From Scytonematopsis contorta HA4267-MV1 (GTDB lineage Bacteria > Cyanobacteriota > Cyanobacteriia > Cyanobacteriales > Nostocaceae), in the NCBI GenBank assembly GCA_019359035.1, contig JAHHIC010000006.1:1-32433 (forward strand): a DNA stretch of 32,433 bases. The letters run 5' to 3'. The notes beneath the pieces are model-generated. The model was not told where the DNA came from. It saw nothing but the letters and a program-made list of their open reading frames with translations, and made no database searches. The position numbers were made by a program, and so were the translations under genes. Of this stretch, positions 14,537 through 21,638 are shown piece by piece (positions within the stretch are counted from its first letter, which is position 1; every line of letters starts with the position of its first letter).

Positions 14537-14639
14537 AGTCAAACGAAAATAAAGAATTATTAAGTCAAAACTTCAATTAAGAAGAAAATCTCTCTTGTTT
14601 CTTATTTATTAAATTAAAACCCTTTTATATCAAGGGTTT
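14537..14639 (-). repeat. Copy B of the ~103-bp inverted repeat pair
   Basis: Read on the minus strand this matches 9711-9813, with the hairpin AAACCCTTGATATAAAAGGGTTT followed by AATAAGAAAC and TTTTCTTCTTAATTGAA. The arms face each other across about 4.7 kb of cargo. The shared terminal hairpin differs by one base between copies, so it may be maintained as a structure. Confidence 0.8.
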
Positions 14640-14755
14640 TAGATACAATTAAAGATTTGTTTGATTTTTACTTTGTTCAACCAGCTAAAGCCCAGCAATT
14701 GAAGGATGCATTTAATGAAAAGATGAAAGCAGCGGGTAAACCACCTATGAAATGA
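14618..14755 (+). pseudogene. 3' fragment of an unidentified gene
   Basis: An open stretch without a start codon reads LDTIKDLFDFYFVQPAKAQQ, then LKDAFNEKMKAAGKPPMK and stop. The amphipathic composition looks like real coding sequence, but I do not recognise the family. Its 5' end runs into the copy B repeat, so the repeat or an associated rearrangement probably cut the gene. Confidence 0.5.
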
Positions 14756-14818
14756 GGCAGGTGCTTGTAGCTAAACACCACTTTAGATGTATTCAACACA
14801 TTACCACGCAGCAAGTCC

Positions 14819-14838
14819 CCTGGTTACTTTTCCCCTTC
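14819..14838 (-). mobile_element. Solitary end of a small inverted-repeat element
   Basis: Read on the minus strand, AAGGGGAAAAGTAACCAGG matches the outer end of the element at 16342-16536 (AGGGGAAAAGTAGCCA there). Only one end is present. It supplies the stop of a 17-codon frame that begins at the duplicated parA start codon, so an insertion or deletion involving this element probably truncated a former second parA. Confidence 0.45.
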
Positions 14839-14871
14839 AACTGTGTGGTTAAAATTTACATCCAGTTCTTC

Positions 14872-15006
14872 TGGCATAACCCTCCAATTGAGATGAAAAT
14901 ATCATACCGAAGAACTGGGTATTTATAAATACGGGTTTATGGACGATTGAATATTTGAGTGTATATAAATCTGGGTAATTAAGTTTCTGGATACCCAGGT
15001 ATCGGT
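14872..15006 (-). repeat. Second copy of the parA promoter/operator region
   Basis: Same orientation as 11959-12092 and nearly identical, including the GGAGGG Shine-Dalgarno and ATG, the GTATTTATAAATAC palindrome and the GATACC-CA-GGTATC dyad. The start codon here opens only 17 codons. It keeps the candidate centromere elements but no ParA gene, so it could still act as a second partition site or titrate the repressor. Confidence 0.8.
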
Positions 15007-15007
15007 A

Positions 15008-15142
15008 GCGGCGTATGCTCACAAGTACAAGGCATTTGCGATTGAAGCTATTGATTATGTGCGCGAGTGGATAGTCGAAGTGCTATTCACACTTACTAAA
15101 CCATCCGCCTTTCTTACATTGATAAATCCTGTCGTTGAGTGA
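15008..15142 (+). pseudogene. 3' gene fragment overlapping the end of the membrane coiled-coil gene
   Basis: An open frame without its own start reads AAYAHKYKAFAIEAIDYVRE, then WIVEVLF, and stops at 15142. The composition is protein-like, but the family is unknown and it overlaps the 3' end of the opposite-strand gene. It begins right where the duplicated par region ends, which supports a recombination junction at about 15007. Confidence 0.4.
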
Positions 15143-15811
15143 TTTGTTTTGGCTTTTTAATTCAGCATTTTCAGCTTGAATTGCGGACAATTTGTTGCGC
15201 TCCTGTTGGAATTTTTTGAAGCTTTCTGCTTCCTGTTTGAGTGTTTGATTTTCAGCTTTCAATGCTTGGTTTTCTTGCTGGAGTTGGTTATTTTCAGCGA
15301 CTACCTGTTCAACCTTTTGTTCGTTGGTGACTTTGCGGCTGACTATTCCCCATATCGAACTGCCAATCCAGCCAACGACGAGTAAACAGATGGTGCCGCC
15401 TATTATGTAGATTATTAGCCTGGTATATAGTTCAATTTGTTTTTGCTCCTCCACTATTCTTTGTTGTTTGGCAGCAATCTCTGCCTGAATATTCTTTACT
15501 TCCGTTGCAATCATTTCTTTGATAGCGTCAATGCTTAATAATTTCGTTTTTGCTAACCCATTAATAAAAGCATTTAAGAATTTGTAATACTCTTCCCAAG
15601 TTTCCTTGCCACTACCGATTTCTATAGACTTCCCGATATTTTGCAACGAGTTGATAATTTCGATACATTGGAATTGTTGTGACGCATTCCTATAAGGCGT
15701 ATCATTATAATAAATACTTATTGGTTTTAAAATCGCTTGATAGCGAATAGCCAAGTTGATAACTGCTTGATTAATTGTCGATGGTGAGATGCTGCTGAAT
15801 TGTGCGTCCAT
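15083..15811 (-). CDS. Coiled-coil membrane protein of unknown function
   Basis: About 242 residues from the ATG at 15811 (MDAQFSSIS); a longer frame starting at 15883 adds an unlikely, hydrophobic extension. The N-terminal half is soluble and helical. At about residues 105-130 lies a Glu/Gln-rich helix (AAKQQRIVEEQKQIELY), followed by one strong transmembrane segment (LIIYIIGGTICLLVVGWIG). A long heptad coiled coil occupies ~165-230 (ENNQLQQENQALKAENQTL). The C-terminus ends in YQCKKGGWFSKCE with two cysteines. I do not recognise the family; it may be a membrane scaffold. It lies between the gene graveyard and a divergently transcribed small gene. Confidence 0.65.
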   Translation of the reverse strand: MDAQFSSISPSTINQAVINLAIRYQAILKPISIYYNDTPYRNASQQFQCIEIINSLQNIGKSIEIGSGKETWEEYYKFLNAFINGLAKTKLLSIDAIKEMIATEVKNIQAEIAAKQQRIVEEQKQIELYTRLIIYIIGGTICLLVVGWIGSSIWGIVSRKVTNEQKVEQVVAENNQLQQENQALKAENQTLKQEAESFKKFQQERNKLSAIQAENAELKSQNKSLNDRIYQCKKGGWFSKCE

Positions 15812-15988
15812 ATGGTACATGTGTTTTGATATTGCGGCGCGAAATATTATAAAACACACTGCCACCTGTGATAAATATACCAATCGTCGTATTTTACAGC
15901 CAACTAAACAGTTTAATGTGATTTATATAACCTTGAGCATTCCTGAAAAAAGGTATAATAAGTCACTATTTTAAAAGAGAATTACTGT

Positions 15989-16294
15989 ATGTCTGAACCT
16001 GTCAGAAATAAAGAAGAATTTGATAATTGGATTAAAAGCATTGTTCTCGATTTGAAATTAGAAGACTTCTCTTTTGAGAATTTTACTAAATTACACTGGA
16101 AGAAGCTCTGGACAGCCTACGATAAGTATCAAGCACAAATCCCACAAACTAAGATAGGGGAAATGGATTTACTTAAAAACAGTTTCTATGACGAGATTAA
16201 GGCTGTTGTCCTTGATGCTCATAACATGGATGAATCCGATTACTTACAGTCAGAGCTTATGGATAATTACCTTAACAGTAGCAGTTACAATTAA
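15989..16294 (+). CDS. Small hypothetical protein
   Basis: A 101-residue acidic, probably helical protein (MSEPVRNKEEFDNWIKSIVL ... ESDYLQSELMDNYLNSSSYN) with no domain I recognise. AAGAGAAT about 8 nt before the ATG can serve as a weak Shine-Dalgarno, and an AT-rich promoter-like stretch (TATAATAAG near 15953-15961) lies just upstream. It is divergent from the membrane coiled-coil gene. No membrane segment or signal peptide. Codon use and clean start support a real gene. Confidence 0.6.
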   Translation: MSEPVRNKEEFDNWIKSIVLDLKLEDFSFENFTKLHWKKLWTAYDKYQAQIPQTKIGEMDLLKNSFYDEIKAVVLDAHNMDESDYLQSELMDNYLNSSSYN

Positions 16295-16341
16295 AGATTT
16301 GACTATATAAGGTATCGTACCAAGATGGAATGGCACTAAGA

Positions 16342-16536
16342 AGGGGTAAAAGTACCAGCCCTGTCATGAGCCGCCATATATCTTCTAAAAATCTTACAGA
16401 GTAAGGGTTGCAGAAATAAAATTGCAGTAGCTAAAAGTGAAATTTGAGCTAGAAGAAAATTTTGCTCTCCAGTATTGTACAGCTATAGTTTCAGACTTCG
16501 TGTGGCGGCTCATATCAGCTTGGCTACTTTTCCCCT
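16342..16536. mobile_element. ~195-bp MITE-like inverted-repeat element
   Basis: The two ends form an imperfect ~35-bp inverted repeat. An 11-bp perfect core (ATGAGCCGCCA at 16366-16376 and its complement at 16503-16513) lies inside, and an outer AGGGG(T)AAAAGTA-CCA motif lies at both extremes. No ORF is inside and no clear target duplication is visible. The same outer motif occurs alone near 14819. Confidence 0.65.
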
Positions 16537-16686
16537 ATTTCTACACTGTTTGGGGAACTGACAGACGGATGGAAAACAGCTTTTCTCACCCTTATTTTAT
16601 CTAATTGGTTATGTTTTGATATTCCACGTCAAAATCAAGGTCAAAATCAAGGTCAAAATTATGGTCAAAATCAAGGGCTACAGTAA
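16519..16686 (+). pseudogene. Gene 3' fragment ending in GQNQ repeats
   Basis: The open frame leaving the right end of the small element reads ELTDGWKTAFLTLILSNWLC, then DIP and four QNQG-type repeats, stopping at 16686. It has no start codon; the element probably displaced the 5' end. The repeat is encoded by four tandem 12-bp units (GTCAAAATCAAG type) at 16628-16675. Family unknown. Confidence 0.4.
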
Positions 16687-16722
16687 GTCAAAATTGATGT
16701 CACTCTTAATTCAATAAAGAAG

Positions 16723-16917
16723 TCATTTTTTCCCTTGTTTCATTTGTCTGTGACTAGATTTTTGATTTGCTTTTTGACCAAGTGATGTGCTACCCTTTTC
16801 AACTTTTTGATTAAATCCCGATTTCTCCTGAAAAATTGATTGGTTGACCATTAAAGTGATTGTGTATCTTTCTATATCCTCAATTAGGTCAAGCAACCAG
16901 CGCTCGTCGATAATCAA
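16723..16917 (-). CDS. Small basic protein, last gene of the ATPase operon
   Basis: 64 residues. The TTG start overlaps the TGA stop of the ATPase gene in a 4-base TTGA overlap, which argues for translational coupling. It begins MIIDERWLLDLIEDIERYTI, a short acidic helix, and ends in a Lys/Gln-rich tail (QKSSHRQMKQGKK). No known domain. It could be a small accessory of the ATPase. Confidence is limited by size and the unusual start. Confidence 0.5.
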   Translation of the reverse strand: MIIDERWLLDLIEDIERYTITLMVNQSIFQEKSGFNQKVEKGSTSLGQKANQKSSHRQMKQGKK

Positions 16918-18377
16918 TCTTCAAAATTAATCGGCTTCCCGTTAAAATGCCCGTAAATAGTCTCCGGGCGTAGCCAATTAGGAATAGTAACCTCTAGGTC
17001 TTGAATAACTTTACCCTTCTCGTTTACCAAACCGTTTAGGGTAGCGTTAGAAAGTGGTGTTTTCGCGTCCGCAGAATATCTTTCAATCTGGATTGTTTGG
17101 TTAACCTTAGCCTTATGAGTACCCTTTGCATCTCCGGTTGCTGTAGCTGTAAAGTAATGCGCGATAAATACCCAATACTCAGCAGCTTTTCTAATATCTG
17201 AAAGAGAGTGCTTAACAAATCTCCCAGATGAGTCTTTACACAGTTCTGCATCTGAAAGATTTGTATATTCGTCAACCAGAGATTGAGTAGGAGTGTCATC
17301 CTCTGACCTTATAGCCCATCTTGAAATGATGCTTGTAAATGACTCATTAATGCTTTCATAATCGTTATTGGCGCCAATTACCGCAGTTCTGTTATCTCCC
17401 AACTCCATTAAATATTTCCATGCCTTAGTGCAGTTTTTTTGAGCATGAGCATCAATTATTTCTATCAACTCCCAACCTAATATATAGTGCCGTAACAGGA
17501 TGATTGACGCGGCTAGGGTTGATTTACCAGCTCCTTGACCACCAATAATCCACAATGGTTTTTGAATACTGAGAATTTTGTACAGCCACCCGTCCGAGTG
17601 TTCTTTTAAAGCATTTACGAGTTGGTTGATTAACTCCTTGTTTTTAGAATCAGCAGTTGTGTTATTACCCGAAGAGCTACCTTTATTCAAAACTTTATTC
17701 ATTTCCTTATCTGCCTTAGCAGCGTCTCTCAGGTTCTCAGATTTTGATTTAGTAAACTGAGATTTAGAAGCTGCGATTTCTGACAGCGCCAAATCAAACT
17801 TAGCTTCATCAACGGCATTAGAACGCTTTAAAACTTGTTGTAGGTGGGTTAATTCCCCCTCCCCTCTAAGCTTATTTATTTCAAGAGCTATTTCTCGTTC
17901 GGATTGAAATTCTTGTTTCTTGAATATTACTTTACGCTCGTTAAAGCCATGCACCCAATCCTCATATACTTGAGTTTTAAAAGCTTCCAAATTAGAAGAG
18001 TAAGAATTTTGTAGTGCCGATGCTTTTAATCCTTGATTGTACCGTGCGTAAATAATTAATCCCAACACAGCTAGCGAGTACTTTGGAATATTTGGATTTG
18101 AAGCAGGAATGTTTCTTACAACGGCTGATTTTTTTATTATGTCTATCCATTCCCGCTTAAATTCCGAGCTATTCCCTTCCCCGTACAGTGACAAATCATA
18201 TAATTGTTTCAGCACAACTAAATCGATATCTGACTCACAGCCAGGAACAGACTTTTCTGAAGGAGCGAAACAGATTTGATAACGCTCGAATTGTGTACCG
18301 AGGTGGGAAGCTAAATGAAAAAATCCTGCCAGTGTCAAAGCTATTACCGTGCCGTGTTTGTGCAAAAACTTTTTCAT
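16914..18377 (-). CDS. Membrane-anchored P-loop ATPase (VirD4/FtsK-like motor candidate)
   Basis: 487 residues. An N-terminal hydrophobic helix (VIALTLAGFFHLASHLG, ~11-27) and a second apolar stretch (~101-113) suggest membrane anchoring; a charged coiled coil spans ~145-230. The ATPase domain begins near 260: Walker A GGQGAGKST (279-287), a conserved IIDAHAQ (307-313) and a Walker B-like SLVDEYTNLSD (366-376). The last recalls the DEf-x-N-L motif of type IV coupling proteins, and YWVFIAHY follows as a sensor-like strand. I cannot place it in a named family; alternatives are a HerA/FtsK-type motor or a phage-like assembly ATPase. It follows a small membrane protein by 11 nt in the operon and is likely its energy-supplying core. 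Confidence 0.7.
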   Translation of the reverse strand: MKKFLHKHGTVIALTLAGFFHLASHLGTQFERYQICFAPSEKSVPGCESDIDLVVLKQLYDLSLYGEGNSSEFKREWIDIIKKSAVVRNIPASNPNIPKYSLAVLGLIIYARYNQGLKASALQNSYSSNLEAFKTQVYEDWVHGFNERKVIFKKQEFQSEREIALEINKLRGEGELTHLQQVLKRSNAVDEAKFDLALSEIAASKSQFTKSKSENLRDAAKADKEMNKVLNKGSSSGNNTTADSKNKELINQLVNALKEHSDGWLYKILSIQKPLWIIGGQGAGKSTLAASIILLRHYILGWELIEIIDAHAQKNCTKAWKYLMELGDNRTAVIGANNDYESINESFTSIISRWAIRSEDDTPTQSLVDEYTNLSDAELCKDSSGRFVKHSLSDIRKAAEYWVFIAHYFTATATGDAKGTHKAKVNQTIQIERYSADAKTPLSNATLNGLVNEKGKVIQDLEVTIPNWLRPETIYGHFNGKPINFED

Positions 18378-18388
18378 TTATCCAGTAC

Positions 18389-18946
18389 CTAGTTTCGCTT
18401 TGGGACAAAATAATAAGCCGCAATCATCAAGAGAAAACTAATAAGTAAACCCATACTTTGAGGTATGGCAATAGGGCTTTTATCCCCCTCAAATTCTTTT
18501 CTCTGTGTTTCAATAACTTCATAGGTTCGCTCGGTTGCGGATTTTAAACTGTAGTAATTATTCAATACGCCATAGACTAAGAATCCCGCCCCCCCAATCT
18601 TGACGATAACTGAAAAAGGTTTGTGCATATTGTCAATTTCCGGTTCCCCATTGTGATAATTTATTCTGAATCCATCTAAGTCCCTGGTAGCTGGAATCAT
18701 CGCGATTGTAAACACACTGACTGCGGTCAAAGTCGGGTTAAATGTTATTCCTATGAGTGCTTTTCCAACAAAATAAGCTGCTGCAACATAAGAATAATTT
18801 GTAAGCCTTTCAGCAATAAGCGCTTCCTTCCTAATTTCCGCTTTGTAATTCGCTTTGAATTCCTCTATCTGCTCCTTAACGGACAAGGGATATTCGGTGT
18901 CACCTGACTTGTTCTCTTGCTGGGAAAATGAAAACGCCATAATCAT
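18389..18946 (-). CDS. Membrane protein of the ATPase operon
   Basis: About 185 residues from the ATG at 18946 (MIMAFSFSQQENKSGD); a TTG at 18967 would overlap the preceding gene. Hydrophilic N-terminus with a helix (VKEQIEEFKANYKAEIRKEA), then apolar segments near TNYSYVAAAYFVGKALIGIT, VSVFTIAMIP, VKIGGAGFLVYGVLNNYY and a clear C-terminal transmembrane helix, MGLLISFLLMIAAYYF, ending in basic PKRN. Between them lies a soluble loop (LDGFRINYHNGEPEIDNMHK). Unknown family. Its position directly before the ATPase suggests a membrane platform. Confidence 0.65.
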   Translation of the reverse strand: MIMAFSFSQQENKSGDTEYPLSVKEQIEEFKANYKAEIRKEALIAERLTNYSYVAAAYFVGKALIGITFNPTLTAVSVFTIAMIPATRDLDGFRINYHNGEPEIDNMHKPFSVIVKIGGAGFLVYGVLNNYYSLKSATERTYEVIETQRKEFEGDKSPIAIPQSMGLLISFLLMIAAYYFVPKRN

Positions 18947-18953
18947 CCATTTA

Positions 18954-19607
18954 TTAACTAAACACAAACCCCAACTTAGCCAAGATACGAGTTACCGGAT
19001 TACTAGCCTCTGCGACATAATCCTTATAGTTAATGCGCTCTAATTCTGAATCGCTACCGTGTTCAAGAATATGTTTCATTCTTGCTTTTTTGTAATCTGA
19101 ATCAGTTTTTAATTGCTTGAGGTAGGGGCGGTTTACCAATTTAATTAATTTATCTTTTGCATCAACAGAGTATTCAGCATTTACTATCTCAGCCTGCATC
19201 GAGATAAATTCCATTTCAGAGTTGTGCTTGGTATTTTGCAACAACCTAGCAGCTAATAATTCGGCATTTATCTCTGTAATTCCGTTGTTATAGTTTCCCT
19301 CAGTCAAAACCGTTGCGGCTTGTGCTTCGGATACCTTTAACCCGTACTTACTACCTGCCTCAATAACGTCAGCAATCTTCTCGTTATAGGTTCCCTGAGC
19401 GTTAATAATATCAATCCACTGTTGGGCTATTTGGGGGAGAAATTCGTTTATAAATTGGGCATCTTTATGGGTATCCCGCAAGTCCTTAAGTTCTTGTTCA
19501 TCTCCCTGCACCTGCTTATTTAAACTATCGATGGAGAAACCTAAATCGTTTTTTAACCGATTCAATACGTTGTTTCCTCTGCCGCTTACGAAGTCTTTTA
19601 TCCTCAT
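18954..19607 (-). CDS. Soluble helical protein of the ATPase operon
   Basis: 217 residues, mostly charged helices with no known domain. The ATG at 19607 has a good Shine-Dalgarno (GAGGAAGAGAG), which supports the start even though it overlaps the upstream gene by 83 nt. Regions such as LNKQVQGDEQELKDLRDTHK and AELLAARLLQNTKHNSEMEF suggest coiled coils. The C-terminus is slightly hydrophobic (VTRILAKLGFVFS). No signal peptide. A structural subunit is possible. Confidence 0.6.
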   Translation of the reverse strand: MRIKDFVSGRGNNVLNRLKNDLGFSIDSLNKQVQGDEQELKDLRDTHKDAQFINEFLPQIAQQWIDIINAQGTYNEKIADVIEAGSKYGLKVSEAQAATVLTEGNYNNGITEINAELLAARLLQNTKHNSEMEFISMQAEIVNAEYSVDAKDKLIKLVNRPYLKQLKTDSDYKKARMKHILEHGSDSELERINYKDYVAEASNPVTRILAKLGFVFS

Positions 19608-19890
19608 CTCTCTTCCTCTCGTATGAGTCGTTATATTGCTTTACTTTATCGAGTGTATTACCGGGACAAACTAGATAAAACCTACTATCGTCCGGGTGCT
19701 GTTGATAGTTACAATCCCGTTTATCAATGTTGGGATAAAGTGCTAAAAGCTGCTCCCTTCGGTTGCGATGTTCGTTAATGGTTAAGGCTACTGGTGCTAA
19801 AATAGAAACTAGGATTATTCCCCAACCAATTGGGCGAATATCCCATTTATCAACTTTGTAATGATAATAGATTCCTAGTCCTCCAACCAC
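19525..19890 (-). CDS. Small membrane protein of the ATPase operon
   Basis: 121 residues beginning at a GTG just after an AGAGG. One or two N-terminal hydrophobic segments (MVGGLGIYYHY and PIGWGIILVSILAPVALTI) are followed by a soluble loop with two Cys (RDCNYQQHPDDSRFYLVCPG) that could form a disulfide if exported. The C-terminus is strikingly basic (KRLRKRQRKQRIESVKKRFR). The last 83 nt overlap the next gene. Unknown family. Confidence 0.55.
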   Translation of the reverse strand: MVGGLGIYYHYKVDKWDIRPIGWGIILVSILAPVALTINEHRNRREQLLALYPNIDKRDCNYQQHPDDSRFYLVCPGNTLDKVKQYNDSYERKRDEDKRLRKRQRKQRIESVKKRFRFLHR

Positions 19891-19900
19891 ACCTCTGAGT

Positions 19901-20671
19901 TTAGGGTTTGGCTCTTCTTTTGCATCTTTTAACGATTGTGACTTTGCGGCTTTTGATATTTGAGCGTATTTGCTCGAAATCCCCCTTTACTTCACTAAAA
20001 CCTTGTGATAATTTACCATCCAAGCGTGCGTGCCTCGTTGCTATGTGCTGCCTAAGTTCCGAGATAGAATCATCAATTGTTTGTGTTTCTTGATAGTCGA
20101 ATTCCTCATCAATAAAGGCTTTTATAGCACTAATTACCTCCGAGACAAATGATTTATAATCATCAAATACATCCGGTATCTTTTCACATAATTCAATAGT
20201 TTCCGCTTCTGATAACTGAATATCTAACACCAACGATTGTGCCGCAACTAATTCCTGCTTTTCCCCCTCACTTACCACTATCCCGGATTCTGATTCCTGC
20301 CCAGGTGAGGGTAATTTTTCTAAGATTATTTCTGTACCCATTTCTTGCTCAGGTTCCGGTACAATTGTCATGTCAGTCTCCGGTTTAGTTTGCAATTCAG
20401 TCTCTAATTTAGTCGCAGGTTCTTGGTGAGCGTTTTCTACGAACTGGGGAGTTAGTACGTTAACAGGTTCGCAATCAGGGAGAAGTTTAGAGCTTTCTAC
20501 TGAGTTGCTAAACTTCAAAGTCAACTTGTTAATTACTGACACAAATATATCATCAGTTAAGGTTTCATTGCTGTAACCAAGTAATTCTAATTCTTCCTTG
20601 ATTACAGGTCTGCCAAGCTTGATTTTTTTACCTGCCAAGTTTGATTGAATCCGCTTAATATAATCTGTCAT
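19901..20671 (-). CDS. Hypothetical acidic linker protein of the ATPase operon
   Basis: 256 residues. The N-terminal ~60 residues (IKRIQSNLAGKKIKLGRPVI...ELELLGYSNETLTDDIFVSVINKL) resemble a small helical domain. The middle (~80-140) is Glu/Pro/Thr-rich and probably disordered. The C-terminal ~100 residues form acidic helices followed by a coiled coil (ISELRQHIATRHARLDGKLS) and a basic end (KRCKRRAKP). Unknown family. Its start is 13 nt after the upstream DNA-binding protein, so they share a transcript. Confidence 0.6.
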   Translation of the reverse strand: MTDYIKRIQSNLAGKKIKLGRPVIKEELELLGYSNETLTDDIFVSVINKLTLKFSNSVESSKLLPDCEPVNVLTPQFVENAHQEPATKLETELQTKPETDMTIVPEPEQEMGTEIILEKLPSPGQESESGIVVSEGEKQELVAAQSLVLDIQLSEAETIELCEKIPDVFDDYKSFVSEVISAIKAFIDEEFDYQETQTIDDSISELRQHIATRHARLDGKLSQGFSEVKGDFEQIRSNIKSRKVTIVKRCKRRAKP

Positions 20672-20684
20672 TTTTCCTACCGAG

Positions 20685-21137
20685 TTAACTTGCTTTAACT
20701 ATGGATTGGGTCACAGTGTTTATTTCTCTCCGGAGTTTGTAGGTGTGTGCCGCGAGAATAACTGGGTATAATTCCTTAAGTTCGTACACACGAGTTTTAC
20801 GGAAACCGTTAAGCGGCTTAAACCATTTTGTAAGCGTGTTGGGATGAATTGTAATGTTATGCTCCTCAAACAATTCCAGTAGTTCCTTCCCGCTTATTTC
20901 CGAGTTCTGGTTCGCAATTAATTGATTTGCTTCCCGGACAGAATTCACAATCGGTACAAGCCTCAAGTCACATTTTGGTAATTGTTTCTTTATCCCTGCT
21001 AACCAAATTACGTTCTGCTTCGTGTGAGGAAAGTCTTCACCGAAAACTGTCTTTAACCGATACCAACTTGCGTCACTGATTCGCTTTCCTAATTCCTCCT
21101 CAAATATCTCCCTGGCTTCTTTTAAAGTTATTTTTCT
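20685..21137 (-). CDS. Helix-turn-helix-like protein, first gene of the ATPase operon
   Basis: About 150 residues from ATG 21137 (MRKITLKEAREIFEE), preceded by AGGGGGATTGAG, a reasonable Shine-Dalgarno. A longer frame reaching 21344 has a poor N-terminus and I reject it. The protein seems to contain two similar small helical modules: ITLKEAREIFEEELGKRISDASWYRLKTVFG and ISGKELLELFEEHNITIHPNTLTKWFKPL, each ending in a helix-turn-helix-like recognition segment. This suggests a DNA-binding regulator of the operon. The exact family is not recognised. Confidence 0.6.
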   Translation of the reverse strand, partial: RKITLKEAREIFEEELGKRISDASWYRLKTVFGEDFPHTKQNVIWLAGIKKQLPKCDLRLVPIVNSVREANQLIANQNSEISGKELLELFEEHNITIHPNTLTKWFKPLNGFRKTRVYELKELYPVILAAHTYKLRREINTVTQSIVKAS

Positions 21138-21280
21138 CATCTCAATCCCCCTAATTTTGGGTATTTGAAACAACTTGAAGCAAATGGCAGCACCCGTAAC
21201 AATACTGTTTTTGTAAATCACGCTTGCAAACTGGCATTTTTCTGTTAGTGATTTCTGCTGCCTGTGAAAAACACATTTCT

Positions 21281-21517
21281 TTACAAACTCCAGCAATGAT
21301 TCATTGATTTTGTCTGTTGCAGCCGATGAAATAAAAATTTGCAACCGATTATTAATGAAGAGCTAAATCGCTGCATTCCTTGTGCTGTTCGGATGCTGCA
21401 ATTTTCACGGGTTTGATTTTGATTTTTTCCCCGCGCTTTTTCGGTTTCTTTTGAATTTGCCTCCTTTTGGCTTAGTTCCGCTGTGCGTAAAGCACGAGTG
21501 CCGTTTGATGTAAGCAT
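21281..21517 (-). CDS. Possible small protein, doubtful
   Basis: An open frame of ~78 codons from the ATG at 21517 (MLTSNGTRALRTAELSQKEA), with a TCAGGA just before it and a stop at 21281, upstream of the ATPase operon. The sequence is hydrophilic and basic, then Cys/Phe-rich, with no family. It may be a leader ORF of the operon or simply chance. I list it because it occupies the otherwise empty 500-bp divergent spacer. Confidence 0.25.
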   Translation of the reverse strand: MLTSNGTRALRTAELSQKEANSKETEKARGKNQNQTRENCSIRTAQGMQRFSSSLIIGCKFLFHRLQQTKSMNHCWSL

Positions 21518-21554
21518 TCCTGACTTCAACTCAACCTAAAACTATAATAGTCGA

Positions 21555-21616
21555 AAGTGCAGCACTTCGTCCCACTGTACATCAGAAATTTGATAAAATA
21601 CTCCATAAGCTGCACT
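21555..21616. promoter_or_regulatory. Operator-like inverted repeats ahead of the RHH gene
   Basis: AAGTGC-A-GCACTT (21555-21567) is a near-palindrome, and AGTGCAGC (21556-21563) is the exact complement of GCTGCACT at 21609-21616, 53 bp apart. The second copy lies just before the Shine-Dalgarno AAGGAG of the RHH gene. RHH proteins usually repress their own genes by binding short repeats, so these are good candidate sites. Confidence 0.55.
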
Positions 21617-21638
21617 ATTAAAAAGGAGTTTTGTAAAA

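Noticed and set aside
16914-18377. Calling the ATPase a type IV coupling protein (VirD4/TraG)
   Set aside because: The Walker B region is suggestive, but length, N-terminal layout and lack of other transfer genes do not justify a firm name.
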